From Planctomycetes bacterium GWF2_50_10 (GTDB lineage: Bacteria > Planctomycetota > Phycisphaerae > Sedimentisphaerales > GWF2-50-10), in assembly GCA_001824635.1 (NCBI GenBank), contig MHYB01000047.1, positions 90,863-103,016 on the forward strand: a stretch of DNA of 12,154 bases. Direction: 5' to 3'. Positions 5,958-12,154 of the stretch are shown here, piece after piece; the first letter of the stretch is position 1, and every line of letters begins with the position of its first letter. Under the pieces are notes generated by a model. The model ran no database searches. It saw only the letters and a program-made list of their open reading frames with translations, and was not told the origin of the DNA. Made by a program: the position numbers and the translations under genes.

Positions 5958-7928
5958 ATGCGTACGCAGGTGCAGGGAAGGGTTGTAATTGAGAATTTGC
6001 AGCCTGAGATAGGCGGCGGGGAATTTTATACAAAGTGCGGGGCGGGGGATGAATTTCTAGTCGAGGCGGATATATTCTGCGATGGGCATGATGCGATATG
6101 TGCAGACCTTTTGTGGAGGTTTGAAGACGGAGGGGAGTTTTATAAAGTGCCGATGGGGATGGTCGGCAATGACAGGTGGCGGGGGAGTTTTAAATGCGAG
6201 GCGGTGGGGTTTTATGAATACACAATCACAGCGTGGGTAGATCACTTTAAAAGCTGGCAAAATGATCTCAAAAAGAAAAACGCGGCGAGGCAGGATATCG
6301 CTACGGATATTGTTATCGGGGTTGAAATGATAAGGACGGCGGCGAAAGAATGTCCGATGCTGGAGAGGCTGGCGGGGGTGCTGGAGAAGACAAAGGACCC
6401 GGAGAACGCGACGCTGATAGCGACTAACGAGGAACTTAGCGGGCTTATGCGAAGATACGGGCAGCGGGTTTCGGTGACGGAGTATGGGAAAATTCTCAAG
6501 GTGCTGGCGGAAAGAGAGAGGGCGGTTTTTGGCAGCTGGTACGAGGTGTTCGCGAGGTCGACAAGCCCGGAGGCGGGGAGGGCTGGGACGCTGCGGGACT
6601 GTATAAGGCTGCTGGGGGATGTGGCGAAGATGAATTTTGATGTGCTGTATCTTGCGCCGATACATCCGATAGGGAAGACCAGTCGAAAGGGGAAGAATAA
6701 TGCGCGCGTAGCGGGGGAAGGTGAGCCGGGGAGTCCGTGGGCGATAGGGTCTGTGGAGGGAGGGCATAAGGCGATCGATCCGGATATTGGGACGATGGAG
6801 GATTTTGAGGAGCTTGTGAGGGAGGGGCAAAAGCTGGGTATTGAAATAGCGATGGATGTCGCGATACAGTGCTCGCCGGATCATCCGTATGTGAAGGAGC
6901 ATCCGGAGTGGTTCAAGTGGCGGCCTGATGGGACGATACAATTCGCGGAGAACCCGCCGAAGAAATACGAAGATATTGTGCCGATCAATTTTGAGACGGA
7001 GAACTGGCGAGAGCTGTGGGAGGAGATAAAGAGCATATTTGATTTCTGGATGGAAAAGGGGGTGCGGATATTTCGCGTGGATAATCCGCATACGAAGTCA
7101 TTCGCGATGTGGCAGTGGCTTATTGGCGAAGTTAAGGCGGCCAATCGCGATGTGATATTTTTGGCGGAGGCGTTCACGCGGCCCAAGGTGATGTACAGGC
7201 TTGCCAAGATAGGGTTTACGCAGTCGTACACATATTTTACATGGCGCAATACAAAGAGCGAGCTTACGGAATATATGCGGGAGCTTACGAGCGGACCGAT
7301 CAAATATTTTTTCAGGCCTAACTTCTGGCCTAATACGCCGGATATTCTGCCGGAGTATTTGCAGCTTGATTCGAGGCAGGGGTTTATAGCACGGCTTGTG
7401 CTGGCGGCGACGCTTAGTTCCAATTATGGGATATATGGGCCGGCGTATGAGTTGTGTGTGAATAAGGCGATGGACGGCAAGGAAGAATATTGCGATAGTG
7501 AAAAATACGAAGTCAAGCATTGGAATAAAGTTCAGCCGGGGAATCTGCGGGAAATAATCAAGCTTGTGAACCTGATAAGACGGGACAATGCTGCGCTTTG
7601 GAAGACGAATAATATTCGGTTCTGCAATATCGAAAACGAGTATATGCTGGCGTATATCAAGAGCACGGCGGCGGGGGATAATATCATATTGACTATTGTG
7701 AATCTTGATCCGTTCCATAAGCGGGGCGGGTATATCGATTTGCCTATTGAGGAAATCGGGATCGATGGACGCCAGCCTTATCTTATGCGGGATATGCTAA
7801 GCGAGGATAAGTACATCTGGAGCGGCAGTCGGAATTATGTAGAGCTTGATCCGTATGTGATGGGGGCGCATATTTTCCGGCTGCAGAAACGACTTAAACG
7901 GGAGTATGATTTTGATTATTATATGTGA
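5958..7928 (+). CDS. glgE: Alpha-1,4-glucan:maltose-1-phosphate maltosyltransferase (GH13_3)
   Basis: GlgE adds maltosyl units from alpha-maltose 1-phosphate to the non-reducing end of alpha-1,4-glucan, the polymerising step of the TreS-Mak-GlgE-GlgB pathway. The 656 residues match family length. The N-terminal beta domain begins with GRVVIENLQPE and EADIFCDGHD. The catalytic core has nucleophile D375 in FRVDNPHTK, acid/base E404 in LAEAFTRPK and D462 in NTPDIL. The 29-residue gap between the first two equals that in Streptomyces GlgE (394, 423). The NPPKKYED block (N332, K335, Y337) corresponds to the phosphate-contacting region. The C-terminus has WSGSRNYVELDP and AHIFR, as expected. The start is supported by GGGGGG upstream and by family alignment. 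It heads the second sugar operon, 66 bases before treS-mak. It appears intact and is confidently GlgE rather than an ordinary amylase. Confidence 0.97.
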   Translation: MRTQVQGRVVIENLQPEIGGGEFYTKCGAGDEFLVEADIFCDGHDAICADLLWRFEDGGEFYKVPMGMVGNDRWRGSFKCEAVGFYEYTITAWVDHFKSWQNDLKKKNAARQDIATDIVIGVEMIRTAAKECPMLERLAGVLEKTKDPENATLIATNEELSGLMRRYGQRVSVTEYGKILKVLAERERAVFGSWYEVFARSTSPEAGRAGTLRDCIRLLGDVAKMNFDVLYLAPIHPIGKTSRKGKNNARVAGEGEPGSPWAIGSVEGGHKAIDPDIGTMEDFEELVREGQKLGIEIAMDVAIQCSPDHPYVKEHPEWFKWRPDGTIQFAENPPKKYEDIVPINFETENWRELWEEIKSIFDFWMEKGVRIFRVDNPHTKSFAMWQWLIGEVKAANRDVIFLAEAFTRPKVMYRLAKIGFTQSYTYFTWRNTKSELTEYMRELTSGPIKYFFRPNFWPNTPDILPEYLQLDSRQGFIARLVLAATLSSNYGIYGPAYELCVNKAMDGKEEYCDSEKYEVKHWNKVQPGNLREIIKLVNLIRRDNAALWKTNNIRFCNIENEYMLAYIKSTAAGDNIILTIVNLDPFHKRGGYIDLPIEEIGIDGRQPYLMRDMLSEDKYIWSGSRNYVELDPYVMGAHIFRLQKRLKREYDFDYYM

Positions 7929-7980
7929 GGAGACAGGAGTCAGAAGACAGGAGTAAGAAGTTCTAAGTTCTAGGTTCGAA
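7929..7980 (+). repeat. GA-rich CAGGAG element inside the glgE-treS gap
   Basis: This element begins at the base after the glgE stop. It contains two CAGGAG strings and the exact 16-base AGTCAGAAGACAGGAG (7938-7953) also found at 3701-3716. TTCTAAGTTCTAGGTTC follows. It occupies most of the 66-base gap and is the only repeat of this kind between the sugar genes. Confidence 0.6.
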
Positions 7981-7994
7981 AATGCGGGTGGGGA

Positions 7995-10900
7995 ATGGCG
8001 AAAAGATATTTTGAGGAAAATCCGTTTTGGTATAAGGATGCGGTTATTTATGAGCTGCATGTTAAGTCATTTTTTGACAGCGATGATGACGGGATCGGGG
8101 ATTTTGCAGGGCTAACGCAGAAGCTGGATTATTTGGAATCGCTGGGGGTGACGGTTTTGTGGCTGCTGCCTTTTTATCCGTCGCCGCTTAAGGATGATGG
8201 GTATGATATTGCGGATTACACGGATATCAACCCGGATTTCGGTACGCTGCGGGATTTTAAGGAGTTTTTGAAAGAGGCTCATAAACGGCAGTTGCGGGTA
8301 GTTACCGAGCTTGTGATCAATCATACATCGGATCAGCACGCGTGGTTTCAGAGGGCAAGGCGGAGTGAGCCGGGGTCGGTATATCGAAATTATTATGTAT
8401 GGAGCAACACGCCGGATAAGTACCAGGATGCGCGGGTTATTTTTACAGATTTTGAGTCGTCCAACTGGGCTTATGATAATATTGCCAGGGAGTATTACTG
8501 GCACAGGTTCTATTCGCATCAGCCTGATCTGAATTTTGATAATCCTTCGGTGGTGCGGGAGATATTCAAGGTGCTGGATTTCTGGTTCGAGATGGGTGTG
8601 GATGGGCTGAGGCTTGACGCGGTGCCTTATCTTTTTGAGAGGCAGGGTACAAATTGCGAGAACCTGCCGGAGACGTACACGTTTTTGAAGAAGCTGCGGG
8701 CGTATGTGGATTCAAAGTATAAAGACAAGATGCTGATCGCGGAGGCGAACCAGTGGCCTCAGGATGCGGTGGCTTACCTGGGTAAGGGGGATATGTGTCA
8801 CATGGCGTTTCATTTTCCGCTGATGCCGAGATTGTTTATGGCGGTGCAGATGGAGGATCGGTTCCCGATAGTTGATATAATCGAAGAGACTCCGGCGATA
8901 CCGGCCAATTGCCAGTGGGGTTTGTTTTTGCGGAATCATGATGAGCTTACGCTGGAGATGGTGACGGATGAAGAGCGGGATTATATGTACCGCATTTACG
9001 CGCTTGATCCGCGGGCGAAAATAAATCTGGGGATACGCAGAAGGCTTGCGCCGCTGCTGGACAATAACAGGCGGAAGATCGAATTGATGACTTCGTTGCT
9101 GCTTTCGCTGCCGGGGACGCCGATAATTTATTATGGTGATGAGATCGGGATGGGGGATAATTTTTACCTGGGCGACAGGAACGGGGTGCGTACGCCGATG
9201 CAGTGGGGGCCGGATCGTAATGCTGGGTTTTCCAGGGCCAATCCGCAGAAGATAAATCTGCCGGTGATCATCGACCCGGAATACCATTACGAGGCGATAA
9301 ATGTTGAGAACCAGAGCAAGAATCTTTCGTCTCTGCTTTGGTGGACGAGGCGAGTGCTGGCGATACGCAAGAGGTTCAAGGCTTTTGGGCGGGGCGATTT
9401 TAAAGTGCTGACGGTGGATAATCCGAAGGTGCTGGCGTTTTCAAGGAATTTTGGCGATGAACATATCCTTGTGGTGGTGAATCTTTCGAGGTTCCCGCAG
9501 GCGGCGCAGCTGGATACGAGCGATCATAAGAATTCGAGCATGCGGGAGATATTCAGCCAGAGCAGGTTCGGGGTTATAAAGGATTCGCATTACGGGCTTA
9601 CGATCGGGCCGCACGGATTTTTTTGGTTTGAGTTGATGCCGAGGGAAGTGCCCAAGCTTGCTGAGATATCGGAGAAGGTGGCGCCGCTGCATGTGGCCCA
9701 GGGGTGGCAATATTGTTTGCAGGGCAAATATGCTTCGATACTTGAGGAGCGGATACTGCCCGCGTATCTGGGCAGGTGCAGGTGGTTTGGGGGGAAGGCG
9801 CGGACGATCCTGCGGACGCGGATAACCGAAGCGATACCGATGTTTGTAGATGATATTTTGAGTGCTTACATTTTGATACTGGAGGTGGGGTACGCGCAGG
9901 GGCAGCCGGAGCATTATATGATTACATTGTCGTATTCGCCGATAGAGCAGATACGGCCGATATTGAATAAACACCCGGAGGCGATGATCTCGTCATTGTT
10001 GGTGGATCAGGAGGAGGGTGCTCTGTATGACAGTGTGTTCAATAATGATTTTCGTGCGGCGATGCTTAATTTCATAGCACACAGGCGGCGGAGCAAGGGG
10101 GCGGTCGGGATGATGGTAACTGCGGCGGGAAAGGCGCTTAAGGCAGCGTTGGGCGAGCGTGGGGCACTTTCGTTTTCGTCGGAGGTGGTTAAATCCGAGC
10201 AGAGCAATACGTCTTTCGTATACGAAAACAAGCTGATACTTAAATTATATCGCAAGCTTGAAGACGGGATGAATCCCGATCTGGAACTGCAGGCGTTTTT
10301 GAGTGATAAGGCGGATTTCAAACATGTGCCGGCGTTTTGCGGGGCGGCTGAATATATCGCGGGTGAGCGGGAGCCGGTGCTGATGGGGCTTTTGCAAGGT
10401 TATGTGGTGAACGAAGGGGACGGGTGGGCGTTTGCGCAGAACGCGCTTAGTAATTATATAGAGGCGGTGCTTGGGTCTAAGGCGGATTGGGAGGAGTTCT
10501 GGCCGCCGGTGGATATGATCGGGGTTGAAGGTTCGCACGTGCCGGCTGGGCTGCGGGATATGGTTGGGCATTTGACGCTGCAGATGATCGAGCAGCTTGG
10601 CAGGCGAACGGCGCAGATGCATATTGCGCTTGCAAGCAGTACGGAAGAGGCGGCGTTTAAGCCGGAGCCATTTACGCAGCTATACCAAAATTCGATCTAC
10701 CTGGCGATGCGGTCGGATGCGAGGAAGGCACTTAGGCTGCTCAAGGAGAAATTACCTTCATTAAATGACGACAGCAGGATACTGGCACAGAGGGTGGTGG
10801 AACTTGAGCCGGAGATTCTTGAGCAGTACCAGCAGTTGCGGCTTGGCAAGATCGAGACGATAAAAATTCGTATTCATGGGGATTATCATCTTTCGCAGGT

Positions 10901-11345
10901 GTTGTTTACGGGAAAGGATTTTGTGATAATCGATTTTGAAGGTGAGCCGGCCAATCCGCTGAGCGAGAGACGGCTCAAGCGTGCGGCGCTGCGGGATGTG
11001 GCGGGGATGATAAGGTCATTCAGTTACGCGGCTCACAGTGCGCTTCTGAAGACGACGGCAATAGAGGCGCATCAGAAAGCGGAACTGGAGCCTTGGATGC
11101 ACCTGTGGTACCATACGGCGGGGGCGGGGTTTATGGACGCATATATTTCGGAGGCGAAGGGATCGAAGGTTGTGCCGCCCAGTGCGGAGGGGCAAAGGGT
11201 GCTGCTGCGGACGTTTATACTTCAAAAGGCGCTGTATGAACTGGGTTACGAATTGAATAACCGGCCGGGGTGGGTTATGATCCCGTTAAAAGGAATACTT
11301 AATATAATCGAAGGACACACAAATGTCTTCCAAAGTCAGCGATAG
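7995..11345 (+). CDS. treS: Trehalose synthase-maltokinase fusion (TreS-Mak)
   Basis: This 1116-residue bifunctional enzyme makes maltose 1-phosphate for GlgE. The TreS half (about 1-548, GH13_16) interconverts trehalose and maltose. It opens with WYKDAVIYELHVKSF and carries nucleophile D208 in GLRLDAVPY, acid/base E250 in IAEANQWP and D316 in RNHDELTLEM. The 42-residue gap between the first two equals that in Mycobacterium smegmatis TreS. The half ends at GPHGFFWFEL (538-547). The maltokinase half (about 565-1110) has its N-terminal cap with RWFGGKAR (596-603), then a phosphotransferase-like core with HGDYHLSQ (H961-Q968, D963 the likely catalytic base) and the metal-binding IDFEGEP (D980). 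Such fusions are known in several phyla. The ATG at 7995 has only a close GGTGGGG as ribosome site. The 3' end overlaps glgB by 23 bases. Both halves look complete. Confidence 0.97.
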   Translation: MAKRYFEENPFWYKDAVIYELHVKSFFDSDDDGIGDFAGLTQKLDYLESLGVTVLWLLPFYPSPLKDDGYDIADYTDINPDFGTLRDFKEFLKEAHKRQLRVVTELVINHTSDQHAWFQRARRSEPGSVYRNYYVWSNTPDKYQDARVIFTDFESSNWAYDNIAREYYWHRFYSHQPDLNFDNPSVVREIFKVLDFWFEMGVDGLRLDAVPYLFERQGTNCENLPETYTFLKKLRAYVDSKYKDKMLIAEANQWPQDAVAYLGKGDMCHMAFHFPLMPRLFMAVQMEDRFPIVDIIEETPAIPANCQWGLFLRNHDELTLEMVTDEERDYMYRIYALDPRAKINLGIRRRLAPLLDNNRRKIELMTSLLLSLPGTPIIYYGDEIGMGDNFYLGDRNGVRTPMQWGPDRNAGFSRANPQKINLPVIIDPEYHYEAINVENQSKNLSSLLWWTRRVLAIRKRFKAFGRGDFKVLTVDNPKVLAFSRNFGDEHILVVVNLSRFPQAAQLDTSDHKNSSMREIFSQSRFGVIKDSHYGLTIGPHGFFWFELMPREVPKLAEISEKVAPLHVAQGWQYCLQGKYASILEERILPAYLGRCRWFGGKARTILRTRITEAIPMFVDDILSAYILILEVGYAQGQPEHYMITLSYSPIEQIRPILNKHPEAMISSLLVDQEEGALYDSVFNNDFRAAMLNFIAHRRRSKGAVGMMVTAAGKALKAALGERGALSFSSEVVKSEQSNTSFVYENKLILKLYRKLEDGMNPDLELQAFLSDKADFKHVPAFCGAAEYIAGEREPVLMGLLQGYVVNEGDGWAFAQNALSNYIEAVLGSKADWEEFWPPVDMIGVEGSHVPAGLRDMVGHLTLQMIEQLGRRTAQMHIALASSTEEAAFKPEPFTQLYQNSIYLAMRSDARKALRLLKEKLPSLNDDSRILAQRVVELEPEILEQYQQLRLGKIETIKIRIHGDYHLSQVLFTGKDFVIIDFEGEPANPLSERRLKRAALRDVAGMIRSFSYAAHSALLKTTAIEAHQKAELEPWMHLWYHTAGAGFMDAYISEAKGSKVVPPSAEGQRVLLRTFILQKALYELGYELNNRPGWVMIPLKGILNIIEGHTNVFQSQR

Positions 11346-12154
11346 CAATGTGACTTATGATGTGAGTACGCTTACGGATTATGATATTTTCCTTTTTAAG
11401 CAGGGCAACAATTTTCGCATGTATGAAAAAATGGGGGCGCATCCGCGGAATGTCGAAAGCATCGAGGGGATGCATTTTGCGCTGTGGGCGCCGAATGCGA
11501 GAAGTGTTTCGGTGATCGGGGATTTTAATGAATGGAACCGACAGTCGCATTATCTCAAAGCACGCGCGGATCAATCGGGTATTTGGGAAGGGTTTATAGC
11601 GGAGCTGGCTCCTGGGACGATGTACAAATATTTTATAGTATCACAGCATGATAATTACAGTGTTGCCAAGGGTGATCCATTCGCGACGAGCTGGGAGAGG
11701 CCGCCCAGAACCGCCTCGATCGCATGCGATCTTACATATCAGTGGCATGATCACGAATGGCTCAAGGAGCGTTTTGAGAAGAACGGTCTGGCCAGTGCTG
11801 TTTCGATCTACGAGGTGCACCTGGGGTCGTGGCGGCGCGATCCGGCCAGGCCGGGGGAGTTTTTGTCTTATAAAGAAGTTGCGCCGATGCTTGCGGATTA
11901 TTGCAGGGAGATCGGGTTTACGCATGTTGAGTTTATGCCGATAATGGAGCATCCGTTTTACGGTTCATGGGGGTATCAGACGCTGGGGTATTTTGCGCCG
12001 TCGAGCCGATTTGGAGGGCCGACGGATTTTATGGCGATGGTGGATCATCTGCACCAGGCGGGGATAGGGGTGATACTGGACTGGGTGCCGTCTCATTTTC
12101 CATCAGACGAATACGGGCTGGCATATTTTGACGGGACGCATCTTTTTGAGCATG
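11323..12154 (+). CDS. glgB: 1,4-alpha-glucan branching enzyme, N-terminal part (3' end outside window)
   Basis: GlgB introduces alpha-1,6 branches into the linear glucan made by GlgE. The first 277 residues are visible and the frame is open to the window edge. A CBM48-type N-terminal domain shows HFALWAPNARSVSVIGDFNEWN (start about 51), GTMYKYFI and DPFA. The GH13_9 barrel begins with SIYEVHLGSW (161-170), then FMPIMEHPF, SWGYQ, YFAPSSRFG and DWVPSHF (253-259), all branching-enzyme signatures. The nucleophile and later catalytic acids lie beyond the window. The ATG at 11323 is chosen because AAGGA lies 8 bases upstream and the CBM48 region follows at usual distance. It overlaps the treS-mak reading frame by 23 bases, implying coupled translation. 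This visible CBM48-only start suggests the shorter GlgB form, without the extra N-terminal module of some enzymes. Confidence 0.95.
   Translation, partial: MSSKVSDSNVTYDVSTLTDYDIFLFKQGNNFRMYEKMGAHPRNVESIEGMHFALWAPNARSVSVIGDFNEWNRQSHYLKARADQSGIWEGFIAELAPGTMYKYFIVSQHDNYSVAKGDPFATSWERPPRTASIACDLTYQWHDHEWLKERFEKNGLASAVSIYEVHLGSWRRDPARPGEFLSYKEVAPMLADYCREIGFTHVEFMPIMEHPFYGSWGYQTLGYFAPSSRFGGPTDFMAMVDHLHQAGIGVILDWVPSHFPSDEYGLAYFDGTHLFEH

Noticed and set aside
6057..7091. 344-residue antisense open frame over glgE
   Set aside because: Low-complexity basic composition without motifs, and it fully overlaps a confident GlgE.
11648..11944. Small frames on either strand within glgB
   Set aside because: These are shadows of the glgB frame, which shows continuous family motifs.

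Overview
The window is a bacterial chromosomal segment with all recognisable genes on the + strand. Its core is an alpha-glucan/trehalose locus: the 3' end of treY (maltooligosyl-trehalose synthase), malQ (4-alpha-glucanotransferase), glgE (maltosyltransferase), a treS-maltokinase fusion, and the 5' part of glgB (branching enzyme). Family assignments rest on conserved catalytic motifs whose spacing matches characterised enzymes. The organism cannot be named from this window. The GlgE-type gene set, G-rich codon usage and intergenic spaces full of short repeated 'words' are compatible with a Planctomycetota/Phycisphaerae-like genome, but that is a low-confidence inference.

Layout. Positions 1-2045: treY end and malQ, overlapping in ATGA, so translationally coupled. 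Positions 2046-5957: an accessory block that interrupts the sugar genes. It holds four separate genes (a B12-binding-type radical SAM protein, 3-methyladenine DNA glycosylase I, a GNAT acetyltransferase and a 63-residue zinc-motif protein), separated by 150-270 base gaps. Those gaps hold recurring short repeats, one perfect hairpin and promoter-like sites. Positions 5958-12154: glgE, treS-mak and glgB in operon order. A 66-base repeat-containing gap separates glgE from treS, and treS overlaps glgB by 23 bases.

How the genes fit together. TreS interconverts trehalose and maltose. Its fused maltokinase makes maltose 1-phosphate, GlgE polymerises this into alpha-1,4-glucan, and GlgB branches the product. 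TreY acts the other way, converting the reducing end of a linear glucan to a trehalose linkage (TreZ, which would release trehalose, is not in the window). MalQ redistributes maltooligosaccharides. Together with a TreZ elsewhere this would form a cycle between storage glucan and trehalose. No ADP-glucose route genes (glgC, glgA) are in the window.

I do not see a clear undescribed multigene system such as a defence island, CRISPR array or complete mobile element. The most unusual material is the intergenic repeat mosaic of the accessory block, including GA-rich CAGGAG elements at or just after four stop codons, and the orphan radical SAM and zinc-motif genes.
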